DNA from: Chelatococcus sp. YT9
Lineage (GTDB): Bacteria; Pseudomonadota; Alphaproteobacteria; Rhizobiales; Beijerinckiaceae
Assembly (NCBI RefSeq): GCF_018398315.1
Contig: NZ_JAHBRW010000001.1
Coordinates: forward strand, 2,612,501 to 2,676,500
Reading direction: 5' to 3'
DNA length: 64,000 bases
Under the pieces are notes generated by a model that worked only from the letters and a program-made list of their open reading frames with translations, made no database searches and was not told the origin of the DNA. This document shows, piece after piece, positions 1-8,458 of this stretch (within the stretch, counting starts at the first letter, position 1; every line of letters begins with the position of its first letter). The translations under genes and the position numbers were made by a program.

Positions 1-54
1 GGGCTCGATGTCACATCAGGCAAGTGGTATGGCAATTCGTGTCGCGCCTACTGA
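1..54 (+). CDS. 3' end of an upstream gene (partial, product unknown)
   Basis: An open frame enters from the left edge in phase with base 1 and ends at a TGA at 52-54, giving 17 C-terminal residues that end in KWYGNSCRAY. The single Cys and the aromatic residues would suit a small exported protein, but 17 residues cannot identify a family. A short open frame at an edge can also be chance. About 120 bases separate it from the start of pdxY. Confidence 0.3.
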   Translation, partial: GLDVTSGKWYGNSCRAY

Positions 55-178
55 GCTCCGCGCGAGGGACTGCGGTGGTGCCGATGAGCGCCCGAGCGCT
101 TAAGCCGCGCTCTCGCTTTCGGGTTTCCGAAAAGGCATGATTGGAGTACACCGATCACCCGATCGGATGGACGTCCCC

Positions 179-1027
179 ATGAATATTCTCTCGATCCAAT
201 CTCACGTCGCCTATGGCCATGTCGGGAATGCCGCCGCCGTCTTCCCCATGCAGCGGCTCGGCGTCGAGGTATGGCCGATCCATACGGTGCAGTTTTCCAA
301 TCACACGGGCTACGGCGCCTGGAAAGGACGTGTGTTTGACGGGCCGGCGATCGAGGAACTGGTCGAGGGTATCGCGGAGCGCGACGTGCTGTCGCGCTGC
401 GACGGCGTGCTCTCTGGCTATATGGGCGCCGTCGATATCGGCAATGCCATCCTGTCGACGGTGGCCAAGGTGCGCGCGGCCAACAGCCGCGCCCTCTATT
501 GTTGTGATCCGGTCATCGGCGATGTTGGACGCGGCATTTTCGTGCGGCCGGGTATTGCTGAATTCATGCGCGACCAAGCTGTTCCCGCCGCCGACGTGGT
601 GACGCCAAACCAGTTCGAGCTCGCGCTTCTGGCAGGCCATGAAATCGGCGACCTCTCCGATGCGAGGCGTGCCATCGCGGCCGTCCATGCGCTGGGGCCC
701 CGCATCATCATGGTGACATCCCTCGAGATCTCGGACATGCCCGATGATGCGCTCGATCTCCTCGCGTCCGACGGCACGGCGTTATGGCGCGTGCGCACGC
801 CCCGTCTTGATCTGAAGATCAACGGGGCTGGCGATGCCATCGCCGCCCTGTTCTTCGTTCACTACCTCCGGACGGGTAGCGCCGCGGAAGCATTGACGGA
901 GGCCGCCTCGTCGATCCACGGATTACTGAAGCGCACGGCCGAGGCGGGCGCGAGGGAGATCTTGCTCGTCGCAGCTCAGGACGAATTCGTCAGTCCGAGC
1001 CGGCGCTTCGCCGCGGAGCTGGTGTGA
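179..1027 (+). CDS. pdxY: Pyridoxal kinase PdxY
   Basis: This is a 282-residue ribokinase-fold vitamin B6 kinase that would phosphorylate pyridoxal to PLP in the salvage pathway. The N-terminus carries the family signature [13 protein letters not shown], the middle has the SGYMG and CDPVIGD segments, and the C-terminal anion-hole and catalytic-base motif [10 protein letters not shown] lies near residues 215-224. An upstream in-frame ATG at 137 would add 14 residues with no family similarity, so the ATG at 179 is preferred. The stop overlaps the start of the next gene, which indicates translational coupling. Length and motifs match PdxY closely; the close paralogue PdxK is the only real alternative. 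Confidence 0.93.
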   Translation: MNILSIQSHVAYGHVGNAAAVFPMQRLGVEVWPIHTVQFSNHTGYGAWKGRVFDGPAIEELVEGIAERDVLSRCDGVLSGYMGAVDIGNAILSTVAKVRAANSRALYCCDPVIGDVGRGIFVRPGIAEFMRDQAVPAADVVTPNQFELALLAGHEIGDLSDARRAIAAVHALGPRIIMVTSLEISDMPDDALDLLASDGTALWRVRTPRLDLKINGAGDAIAALFFVHYLRTGSAAEALTEAASSIHGLLKRTAEAGAREILLVAAQDEFVSPSRRFAAELV

Positions 1028-1944
1028 TGGCGGTGCTTTCGACTCGCTCCGGACGTCGTTTCCATACGCTCGACGTATTCACCGACAGCACCCTCGCGGG
1101 CAATCCGCTTGCCGTCGTGCTCGACGCCCACGAGCTGGATGACGTGACGATGCAGAAGATCGCCGCCGAGTTCAACCTCTCGGAGACGGTCTTTGTCCTG
1201 CCGCCGGAGGACATCGCGCATCGCGCGCGGCTGCGCATTTTCACGCCGACGCAGGAGCTGCCCTTCGCCGGGCATCCGACAGTCGGTACGGCCGTGCTTC
1301 TCGCGCTGCTCGATGGGGCGCCCATGGGCAGCTTCACGGTCGAGGAGCGCGTCGGGATCGTGCCTTGTGAAGTCTCTATCGCGGGCGATGGTGTGGGGGA
1401 GGCAACCTTCACCCTGCCGCGGCTTCCGGAGCGCGTGGGCGCACTGCCCGACGCCTCGGCCATCGCCGCAGCGCTCGGGTTGATGGAGAGCGACATCGGT
1501 TTCGGGCGTCACGTGCCCGCACAGTATTCTGCCGGGTCCCCCTTTGCGCTGGTTCCGGTCACGAGCCGCGCCGCTGTCGACCGTGCCGCCAGCGTCAGAA
1601 CGGCCTGGGACGCTGCCTTCGGGCAGGTCAAGCGCGGCAGCGCCTTCATCTATTGCAGCGAGCCCGTCGATCCCGAGCACCGCTTCTATGCGCGCATGTT
1701 CGCCCCGAGCCTCGGCATTGGAGAGGACCCGGCGACGGGTTCGGCCGTGGCGGCCTTTGCCGGCGCCGTGATGGACCATGAAGCGCTTGGTGACGGCGAA
1801 CACAGGATCGTCGTGGAGCAGGGCTATGCGATGGGACGACCGTCACAGATCATCCTGACGCTGAACATTCTGGACGGGGCCCTCGTGAAGGCGACAATCG
1901 GCGGCAAGGCAGTGCTCGTCAGCGAAGGCAGGCTGTTTGCGTGA
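1027..1944 (+). CDS. PhzF-family isomerase/epimerase
   Basis: This is a 305-residue member of the PhzF phenazine-biosynthesis-like family, which has two similar halves of the diaminopimelate-epimerase fold. Family hallmarks visible are GNPLAVV near residue 25, the conserved acid in NLSETVF (Glu53), [13 protein letters not shown], and [12 protein letters not shown] near residues 233-245. PhzF itself isomerises a phenazine precursor, but most family members act on unknown small molecules and no phenazine genes are nearby. The start is the ATG overlapping the pdxY stop; a GTG one codon earlier (1024) is equally possible. The exact substrate cannot be told from sequence. Confidence 0.88.
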   Translation: MAVLSTRSGRRFHTLDVFTDSTLAGNPLAVVLDAHELDDVTMQKIAAEFNLSETVFVLPPEDIAHRARLRIFTPTQELPFAGHPTVGTAVLLALLDGAPMGSFTVEERVGIVPCEVSIAGDGVGEATFTLPRLPERVGALPDASAIAAALGLMESDIGFGRHVPAQYSAGSPFALVPVTSRAAVDRAASVRTAWDAAFGQVKRGSAFIYCSEPVDPEHRFYARMFAPSLGIGEDPATGSAVAAFAGAVMDHEALGDGEHRIVVEQGYAMGRPSQIILTLNILDGALVKATIGGKAVLVSEGRLFA

Positions 1945-2663
1945 CACGTTCCGCGCCCCGCCCGGACGGCAGGATCGTCCAGCTCGACGAGGTCGAGATG
2001 CATCTCACGGCTGATGAGTGGCCGTGGGCGGTCGAGAACCGCGAGCGCATCGACGCCAACTGGCGGCGCCTGAAGGCGGAGAAGCCGGCCCTCTTCAATG
2101 GACAGGTGCTCGTGATGAGCGAAAGCCGGATCACGGCTCGTAAGCTGACTGGCCGCTACATCGCGACCGACTACGCCAGCTTTCTCGCGATGCGCGATTT
2201 CGGCGCTCCCCCGCCCGGCACGGGCAATTGTTTCGCCATGGCTGCGCTGCGTTCCGCCGATGGCGCTTTCGTCCTCGGGGTTATGGGTGACCACACCGCC
2301 AATGCTGGGAAGGCCTATTTTCCGGCGGGAACGCCTGATCTGGCGGACGTGCTGCCGGACGGCCGCGTGGACCTTCTCGGGAGTGTGGAGCGGGAGCTGG
2401 CCGAGGAAACAGGGCTCGGTGCCGACGATGTCACGATCGGCGAAGGCTGGACGGCTGTTTTTGACGAGCCGCGGCTGGCGCTTATGCGCCCGGTGCAGTC
2501 AGTGCTTCCGGCCGACAGGCTTGTCGGCCGGATCGAAAACTTTCTTGCGGCCGAGCCCGAGCCTGAACTGTCCGGAATCAGGCTCGTGCGCAGGGTAGGC
2601 GATATCGATCCCGCGACCATGCCTCCCTTCCTGCAGCTTTATCTCAAGCACATGCTGACGTGA
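1941..2663 (+). CDS. Nudix hydrolase
   Basis: A 240-residue protein starts at a GTG that overlaps the stop of the PhzF gene (GTGA). The Nudix box is seen as the core RELAEETGL near residues 151-159, preceded by a glycine-rich strand, so a metal-dependent nucleoside-diphosphate-X hydrolase is expected. The N-terminal 75 residues before the Nudix fold carry no motif recognised here. Coupling to pdxY and the PhzF gene suggests a shared role in metabolite repair or cofactor salvage, but this is inference from position. The substrate is unknown. Confidence 0.85.
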   Translation: MTRSAPRPDGRIVQLDEVEMHLTADEWPWAVENRERIDANWRRLKAEKPALFNGQVLVMSESRITARKLTGRYIATDYASFLAMRDFGAPPPGTGNCFAMAALRSADGAFVLGVMGDHTANAGKAYFPAGTPDLADVLPDGRVDLLGSVERELAEETGLGADDVTIGEGWTAVFDEPRLALMRPVQSVLPADRLVGRIENFLAAEPEPELSGIRLVRRVGDIDPATMPPFLQLYLKHMLT

Positions 2664-2683
2664 GGCAGGCTCTCACGCCGGCC

Positions 2684-3028
2684 TTAGGGATAGCCGTTGC
2701 GCGACTTGACGGCGGCTAGGATCGCGAGCGCCTGGCCATCGTTGCCCTGGGCGCAGGCGCTGGCAGCGCGGCTGACGTCCGGAATCATGGATTTGTAGAC
2801 GGAGGGGCTCAGATGGCCGACCTGAACGTCGCTATCGATGATACGGCGGAAGCCGAGGATCGGCGCGCCACAGCTCCGGCTCGCCAGGCTGGCGCTGTCA
2901 AGCGGGGCTGCGAGCACACCGTTTGAGCTGTCCGCGTAAGCTTGGGCAGCGGGAGGGTTCTGCGCGGTCGTGTTGCAGGCGGCCAAGCCCAACAGGAGTG
3001 GCACGGCGAAAGTCAAACGGCTCAACAT
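2684..3028 (-). CDS. Small putative lipoprotein
   Basis: This 114-residue protein begins MLSRLTFAVPLLLGLAACN, a lipoprotein signal whose lipobox LAAC predicts lipidation at Cys18. An in-frame ATG at 3073 would add 15 residues before the signal and is less likely. The mature part is short, Ala/Ser-rich, has two further cysteines (SCGAP and SACAQG) that could form a disulfide, and shows no domain recognised here. It converges with the Nudix gene, with only about 20 bases between the stops. Function unknown. Confidence 0.72.
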   Translation of the reverse strand: MLSRLTFAVPLLLGLAACNTTAQNPPAAQAYADSSNGVLAAPLDSASLASRSCGAPILGFRRIIDSDVQVGHLSPSVYKSMIPDVSRAASACAQGNDGQALAILAAVKSRNGYP

Positions 3029-3242
3029 CGCTATCCCCGGAGTCTGATTCCATCCTGTCGCCAGCTTTTTCATTTGTCACGGCCGGGTCAACCGGATGAT
3101 TGATGACTTGTCAGCGCCTATTCGTCTCGGTTACAACCATTTGAGCGATCGTCGTTGACGCGGAGTGTCCGCGGCTGCGTTGAAAAGGGATTGAGGTTCA
3201 GTGACTGCGATAGCTTCAGGGATTGCGCAGGGGACCGCGGCC

Positions 3243-3323
3243 ATGTCCGCAGTCGCTCTCGACGCGCGTCTTGAGCTGTCTTCGCGCCTGAGCCTTATTG
3301 GCCTCCTCCTTAGCCGCCCCTGA
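3243..3323 (+). CDS. Candidate leucine leader peptide upstream of leuA
   Basis: A 26-codon frame starts at ATG 3243 behind an AGGGG element at 3229-3233 and stops at TGA 3321-3323. Eight of its 26 residues are leucine, and three successive Leu codons (CTC CTC CTT, 3303-3311) lie close to the stop, after the run LSLIG. The reading frame can be extended upstream to a GTG at 3201, which is a possible longer form. The stop codon lies inside the first arm of a 12-bp RNA stem (3317-3328 with 3345-3356). Leucine-rich leaders before leuA are the classic arrangement for ribosome-sensed attenuation. Translation is inferred, not shown. Confidence 0.6.
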   Translation: MSAVALDARLELSSRLSLIGLLLSRP

Positions 3324-3403
3324 GGGCCGGCCGGGCTTTGCCTGGGCCTTCAGGGGATGTGACGGCCACCGCGATCGAGCGCCGCCCCCTGTGAGAAGCG
3401 CTC
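3317..3403 (+). promoter_or_regulatory. Candidate leuA attenuator: mutually exclusive RNA stems
   Basis: Arm A (3317-3328, CCCCTGAGGGCC) pairs over 12 positions with arm B (3345-3356, GGCCTTCAGGGG), with one G-U pair. The distal part of B (CAGGGG, 3351-3356) can instead pair with arm C (CCCCTG, 3386-3391). A further stem joins GAGCGC (3377-3382) and GCGCTC (3398-3403), which encloses C. A therefore competes with C for B, as expected if a ribosome on the leader peptide decides the fold. No T-run follows any of the stems, so a classical intrinsic terminator is not evident. Control might act through Rho or through access to the leuA ribosome site (AAGGA, 3413-3417). Confidence 0.5.
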
Positions 3404-3425
3404 CTCAAGCTCAAGGACGAACAAA

Positions 3426-4985
3426 ATGAACTCTCCGGTATCCGCGTCCGACAAGGACCGCGTCGTTATCTTCGATACTACCCTGCGTGACGGCGAGCAG
3501 TGCCCCGGCGCCTCGATGACGCCCGAGGAAAAGCTCGAGGTCGCCGAAATCCTCGACACGATGGGCGTCGACATCATCGAGGCGGGCTTCCCGATCGCCT
3601 CCATCGGCGACTTCGATTCCGTCGTGGAGGTTGCCAAGCGGACGAAGAATGCGGTCGTTGCGGGCCTCGCTCGCGCCATTCCGGGCGATATCGCCCGCGC
3701 CGGCGAGGCCGTGCGCCACGCTCGGCGGCCGCGGATTCATACTTTCGTGTCGACGTCGCCGATCCATCTGGCGCATCAGATGCGCAAGAGCGAGGAAGAG
3801 GTGCTCGAGATCATCACCGCGACGGTGACGCAGGCGCGCAACCTCGTCGATAACGTCGAGTGGTCGGCTATGGATGCCACCCGCACTCCGATCGCCTATC
3901 TTCTGCGCTGCGTGGACGCGGCCATCAAGGCGGGCGCCACGACGATCAACCTGCCCGACACGGTGGGCTACGCGACGCCGGATGAATATCGCGCCATGTT
4001 CCGCACCATCCGCGAGACGGTCGCCGACGCGGACAAGGTGGTGTTCTCGGTGCATTGCCATGACGACTTGGGCCTCGCCGTCGCCAATTCATTGGCGGGC
4101 GTCGAGGGGGGCGCGCGCCAGGTGGAATGCACCATCAACGGCCTCGGCGAGCGGGCCGGCAATGCCGCGCTGGAAGAGATCGTGATGGCGATCAAGACCC
4201 GTGCCGACGTGTTGCCCTATACGGTCGGGGTCGATACGATCATGCTGACGCGGGCCTCCAAGCTCGTCTCGGCCGTGACCTCCTTCCCGGTGCAGTACAA
4301 CAAGGCCATCGTCGGCCGGAACGCCTTCGCCCATGAGAGCGGCATCCACCAGGACGGCATGCTGAAGGAATCTTCCACCTACGAGATCATGACACCGGAG
4401 TCCGTAGGTGTGTCGAAGACCTCGCTGGTGATGGGCAAGCATTCCGGCCGCCATGCCTTCCGCGATAAGCTGAAGGCCCTGGGCTATGAGCTGGGCGACA
4501 ACGCTCTGGAGGACGCCTTCCGCCGCTTCAAGGACCTCGCTGACCGCAAGAAGGATGTCTATGACGAGGACATCGAGGCCCTGGTCGATCAAGGCATCCT
4601 GACGGCGCATGATCGCGTCAAGCTGGTGTCGCTCTCGATCATCGCGGGGACGCGCGGGCCGCAGCGGGCCACCATGAAGCTGGACATCGGTGGGGAGGTT
4701 CGCACCGAGGAGGCCGAGGGGAACGGGCCCGTTGATGCCACCTTCAACGCCATCAAGGCGCTGGTGCCACATGACGCCAAGCTCGAGCTCTACCAGGTGC
4801 ATGCGGTGACCGAAGGTACGGACGCCCAGGCGGAAGTCTCGGTCCGCCTCGACGCCAAGGGCAGCCCGGTGACGGGTCGCGGCTCCGATCCCGACACGCT
4901 GGTCGCTTCGGCCCGGGCCTATCTGTCGGCCCTGAACAAGCTTCTGGCGCGCGGCGAGCGCCTGCACGCGCAGGCTGCGGAGTAG
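3426..4985 (+). CDS. leuA: 2-isopropylmalate synthase
   Basis: This 519-residue enzyme condenses acetyl-CoA with 2-ketoisovalerate, the first committed step of leucine synthesis. The DRE-TIM barrel begins with DTTLRDGEQCPG at residues 17-28, and the metal ligands sit in SVHCHDDLGLAVAN near residue 207. The linker region shows HESGIHQDGMLK, and the C-terminal 120 or so residues have the LeuA regulatory domain that binds leucine. Length is normal for the long bacterial form. An AAGGA ribosome site lies 8 bases before the ATG. The gene is monocistronic here, with a leader upstream and a strong terminator downstream, so both allosteric feedback and leader control by leucine are plausible. Confidence 0.97.
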   Translation: MNSPVSASDKDRVVIFDTTLRDGEQCPGASMTPEEKLEVAEILDTMGVDIIEAGFPIASIGDFDSVVEVAKRTKNAVVAGLARAIPGDIARAGEAVRHARRPRIHTFVSTSPIHLAHQMRKSEEEVLEIITATVTQARNLVDNVEWSAMDATRTPIAYLLRCVDAAIKAGATTINLPDTVGYATPDEYRAMFRTIRETVADADKVVFSVHCHDDLGLAVANSLAGVEGGARQVECTINGLGERAGNAALEEIVMAIKTRADVLPYTVGVDTIMLTRASKLVSAVTSFPVQYNKAIVGRNAFAHESGIHQDGMLKESSTYEIMTPESVGVSKTSLVMGKHSGRHAFRDKLKALGYELGDNALEDAFRRFKDLADRKKDVYDEDIEALVDQGILTAHDRVKLVSLSIIAGTRGPQRATMKLDIGGEVRTEEAEGNGPVDATFNAIKALVPHDAKLELYQVHAVTEGTDAQAEVSVRLDAKGSPVTGRGSDPDTLVASARAYLSALNKLLARGERLHAQAAE

Positions 4986-5060
4986 CCACGGCCGGGATCC
5001 CGCCGCGTCAGACGCTCCGCGTGCGTGACTCCGGAGCAAATTCTATCGAGTGACATCTCC

Positions 5061-5091
5061 AAGCCGCCCGGCAAAAGCCTGGGCGGCTTTT
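5061..5091 (+). terminator. Intrinsic terminator of leuA
   Basis: A perfect 9-bp stem AAGCCGCCC (5061-5069) / GGGCGGCTT (5081-5089) with an 11-base loop runs into a short T tract (5088-5091). It lies about 75 bases after the leuA stop. The rest of the stretch up to the tRNA at 5299 shows no gene. Confidence 0.85.
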
Positions 5092-5298
5092 CAACAGGCG
5101 CTGCGCGCGTGAAAAGAAGGGCCACGCATCGTTTTGGATTGCAGATTCCGGTTATTTCATAATGCGTTAGGATGGTGCCGTCGTTAAGTGCAGGCCTCCT
5201 CGCCACGAAATGCTGGCAAAATGTGTTTGTGGCGCTGGACATGGGCAAAGCTCTTTGGTAACAACCCCGAGTTCTCGGCGCTCAGCGAGCGTCGCGGC

Positions 5299-5370
<72 letters not shown>

Positions 5371-5374
<4 letters not shown>

Positions 5375-5413
5375 TCAAACAAATGCCTTTAGAGGCTCTT
5401 GAAGTTTGATGGT
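5371..5413 (+). repeat. Inverted repeat that includes the tRNA CCA end
   Basis: ACCATCAAAC (5371-5380) and GTTTGATGGT (5404-5413) are perfect 10-base inverted repeats. The left arm contains the discriminator base and CCA of tRNA-Lys. Inside lies a second small stem, GCCT-TTAG-AGGC. Only GTTT follows, so it is a weak terminator at best. It could be a processing or termination hairpin of the tRNA transcript. Confidence 0.5.
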
Positions 5414-5722
5414 GTTTCCAAGCCGCTAATCAGTATGACCGGGCGGCCATCGATCCCAAAAACACGTCTGTATTTGGCGCTTGAGCAAGCGGATATGCCG
5501 TGACTTCGGGCGATCGCATGATGCCGCGCGTGAGGGCTTGCCGGGTCACTTTCCAGGCGCCATGACCTGCGCCATCCAGAGGTGATTACGGGCTGTTGGC
5601 TATCTGGGGTTGTCGGGCGCGAAAAAAAATGCCCCGATGGCCCGTCTGACATGTTTTCAACATCGAAGCTGTGAATAGATAGGGTCTCCGCCACTATCCC
5701 CATCCCGTTTGCGGAATGAGTA
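5414..5722. other. Intergenic stretch without a recognised gene
   Basis: About 310 bases lie between the tRNA hairpin and the next gene. Both strands have only short, unconvincing frames, and a 104-codon frame on the minus strand has no family similarity seen here. An A-run of eight (about 5622-5629) is the only low-complexity sequence. The promoter of the downstream secreted-protein gene probably lies here, but no clear hexamers were identified. Confidence 0.5.
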
Positions 5723-6883
5723 ATGACATTTGTGCGAATGACTCTGTGTTGCGTGCTCTTCTTGGGGGGAAGTGCCGCAGCAAAGGCCCAGGATACTATC
5801 CGTCTTGAACTCTCTCCAAAGGCAGAGACTGTCTACGACTATGCTGCGGAGAGGTGCCGTTCGAACAGCATTCCAGACAGCCCCGCCCGTGCGCTACGGC
5901 GTGCCGATGGTTCCGTGGTTCTGATCAGTGGTCACCTGACAAACTGGTTCATGGAAGGGGACCGCCTCGACAGCGTGAAGCCCAATTGCTCGATTTCATC
6001 CCGCGCCGCCGAATCACCAAACCCGGCTGAGTTCGACGACCGCTACTGGATTCAGGCGCTGCTCCCGGTGGGTGAGGGCCGGGTGATCGGCCTCGGCAGC
6101 CAGGAATTCATGGGTAAGCGGCACAAGGGCGTCTGCGACGGTCCCGGCGCCCAGTCGCCCTGCTGGTATTCCTCGATCGTGACAGTCAGCGCGGATGCAA
6201 AGGACCTCGATTTTTCGCTCTTGCCCAAAGCGGAGCGGCTCGTGGCTTCATCGAGCAAGCCCTTCGACCCGAAGGTGAAGATGACGGGTTTCTTCACTAC
6301 CTCGAACATCGTGCGCGATGGCCAGTATCTCTATTTCGTCGGGTGGACGGCGGGCGAGGCAAAGCCCGGTCCGAACGGCAATTGCCTGTTCCGCTCCACC
6401 GTCGCCGAGGCGGCCAGAGGCGAGTGGAAAGTCCTGAGCGAGGGCCAATTTACACGCCCGCCGCAGGCCTACCGCGGTGATGACGCGACGACCCACTGCG
6501 ACAATATTGGTGCCGGCAGGCAGGGCAAGCCGCCATTCGGCCGGTTTCGTTCCATCGTCCGCCTGAAAAGTCACGACCTGTGGCTGGCCACCTATAACAC
6601 AGGCCTGCCCAATCCGGGCGTTTTCTACACCACGTCCAAGGACCTGGTGAATTGGAGCGAGCCGAAGATGCTGGCCGATTTCAAACCGTTCTGGCAATCA
6701 AAGGGCGCCTGCCAGGATTACTTTGAATATCCGTCATTCATCGATCCCGCGAGCGATTCGGATATATTCGACACGGCTGGCGACGCCTTCTATGTCTATT
6801 TCACGCGGCTGAACTGGACGAACTGCAAGCGCGGTATGGATAGGGATATCGTGCGCTTTCCGGTGCGGGTTGTTTCCGGTTGA
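5723..6883 (+). CDS. Secreted protein of unknown function, cysteine-rich
   Basis: This 386-residue protein has a signal peptide with likely cleavage after AKA near residue 22. The mature part holds eight cysteines, an even number consistent with disulfides in the periplasm or outside the cell. Repeated strand-like segments such as GQYLYFVGWT, HDLWLATYNTG and DAFYVYFTRLNW, together with TTSKDLVNWSEP, recall the beta-propeller of glycoside hydrolases or sialidases. No catalytic set can be assigned, so this is a fold impression only. It sits between a tRNA gene and glycan genes, about 250 bases before a pyruvyltransferase, so a role at the cell surface is plausible. Confidence 0.7.
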   Translation: MTFVRMTLCCVLFLGGSAAAKAQDTIRLELSPKAETVYDYAAERCRSNSIPDSPARALRRADGSVVLISGHLTNWFMEGDRLDSVKPNCSISSRAAESPNPAEFDDRYWIQALLPVGEGRVIGLGSQEFMGKRHKGVCDGPGAQSPCWYSSIVTVSADAKDLDFSLLPKAERLVASSSKPFDPKVKMTGFFTTSNIVRDGQYLYFVGWTAGEAKPGPNGNCLFRSTVAEAARGEWKVLSEGQFTRPPQAYRGDDATTHCDNIGAGRQGKPPFGRFRSIVRLKSHDLWLATYNTGLPNPGVFYTTSKDLVNWSEPKMLADFKPFWQSKGACQDYFEYPSFIDPASDSDIFDTAGDAFYVYFTRLNWTNCKRGMDRDIVRFPVRVVSG

Positions 6884-7129
6884 GACGATGACGGATAGAC
6901 TGCATGGCCGCGGATAACGCAGGGAAAGTTGCCGGTGCGTGGTTGTCATTCTGGCATGATGGCTGCATGGACTATCCCGGCGTGAAATACCGCGCGTCGG
7001 GCTAAGCGATTGTTGCAATCGCCCCCTACGTTCGGCAGCAATTCCCTTGGGCAGTTCCCGCCCATCTGCAGGATTGAGAACCTCGGCCCGCTATGCTTCT
7101 GCGCATGGGCGACTACTGGTTAAAGGCGG

Positions 7130-8356
7130 ATGATGACCATGCTCTATCGTGAACAGCCGACGCGCACGGTGCCCTATCGCTACTATAACGTGATCCGGAA
7201 CTGTGGAGACGCAATCTCCGCCTATATCCTGAAGAACCAATTCGCTGCGACGGGCGTTTTCACCGAGTCCTCTCAGCCCCATCTGCTGCCGATCGGCAGC
7301 ATCTTCTTCATGGCGAATGCGAACTCCTATATCTGGGGTTCGGGCGTGCTCAGCCCCTCGGTTGCACTCGGCGCCATCGATGTGACCAAAATCAGGGCAC
7401 TGCGCGGCGAGTTGACCCGCAATCACTTGCGCTCCGCGGGCCTTCAGGTGCCAGATGTGCCGCTGGGAGACCCCGGCATTCTGGTCAAACGTCTCGTCAG
7501 CCCGGACCAGATGCGCGCGCGGTATCGCGCTGCGATCGTGCCGCATCATTCCTCGCTGCACAGCAAGGCTTTTGACGCGTTTCGCGCGAGCGACGAATTC
7601 TGTGTCGTCGACATGATGGACGACTCGCTCCTGCCGCTTGAGCAGATCGCGCAGTCGGAAGTGGTGATCTCGCAAAGTCTGCATGGCCTGGTCTTCGCCG
7701 AAGCCTTGGGGCGGCCTAGCCTGTGGATCTCCAATCGCAACGAGCCTGTCTGGAACTTCAAGTTCAACGACTGGTTCTCGATGATGAAAAACCCGCAGCG
7801 TGAGCCGGTGGCGATCGCGGGCAAGCCCGAAGACCTGATCTCGCAGGCCGAGCATCGTGTTTCGAAGATCAACGAGGCAGAGTTGGTCGGCGCTTTTCCG
7901 TCAGAACTGCTTGAGGATCAAACCTCGGCGCTTCTGACGGATTTCGATGTATGCCGTGGCTTGTCGCCCTGGCAGATCTTCGTCGAGCAGCCGTTGACGC
8001 TCAAGGCGGAGCCATCGCAGCAAGAACTGGCGGCCTTTGCCAAGCGTATGCGCCAGCTTCGCTCGGCCGCTTTTACGGGTTTTGCTGAGCCGGCTTATCT
8101 TGCCGTCTATCCGTTGTCGCAGAAAAATACCCCCAGCCGCGTCGATCTCCAGGCTATACAGCGTTTCATGGATGAGCGCCGCAATTTCGATTTTGTCTGG
8201 ATACCGGAGCGAGCTGAGCCGACCGGTCCCTCGGGCATTACAATCACCCCCGTCGAAACGAAGCTGGGGGCCGGCGGGCTCCCGCCTGGAGGTTTCATGA
8301 TCCGACCGTCCGGGTTCTTGTCCGCTAATTCCTCTTATGCGGTCGTTGGAGCATAA
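7130..8356 (+). CDS. Polysaccharide pyruvyltransferase family protein
   Basis: The first 260 or so residues of this 408-residue protein look like the polysaccharide pyruvyltransferase family (WcaK/AmsJ/ExoV type), which adds ketal-linked pyruvate from PEP to sugars. Supporting segments are NCGDAISAYIL near residue 24, the VPLGDPGIL strand near residue 110, and SQSLHGLVFAEALGRPSLWI near residues 183-202, which matches the conserved SxxxHG...A...P signature. The last 150 residues are not recognised. Three nearby Met codons make the exact start uncertain by up to three residues. The setting among glycosyltransferases supports pyruvylation of a surface glycan. No signal peptide is visible, so action in the cytoplasm is expected. 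Confidence 0.82.
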   Translation: MMTMLYREQPTRTVPYRYYNVIRNCGDAISAYILKNQFAATGVFTESSQPHLLPIGSIFFMANANSYIWGSGVLSPSVALGAIDVTKIRALRGELTRNHLRSAGLQVPDVPLGDPGILVKRLVSPDQMRARYRAAIVPHHSSLHSKAFDAFRASDEFCVVDMMDDSLLPLEQIAQSEVVISQSLHGLVFAEALGRPSLWISNRNEPVWNFKFNDWFSMMKNPQREPVAIAGKPEDLISQAEHRVSKINEAELVGAFPSELLEDQTSALLTDFDVCRGLSPWQIFVEQPLTLKAEPSQQELAAFAKRMRQLRSAAFTGFAEPAYLAVYPLSQKNTPSRVDLQAIQRFMDERRNFDFVWIPERAEPTGPSGITITPVETKLGAGGLPPGGFMIRPSGFLSANSSYAVVGA

Positions 8357-8458
8357 GGTATATCATGCGTGGTCGCTGACTTGGCCTAGCCTTGAGGATA
8401 ACACAAGAACGCATTGGTTCTGGACGTAGTCATCAATATTTCTGCGCGAGAAAGAGAT

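Noticed and set aside
5134-5163. Promoter-like TTGGAT-N18-CATAAT upstream of tRNA-Lys
   Set aside because: It lies about 135 bases before the tRNA with an 18-base spacer and imperfect -35 hexamer; not strong enough to call.
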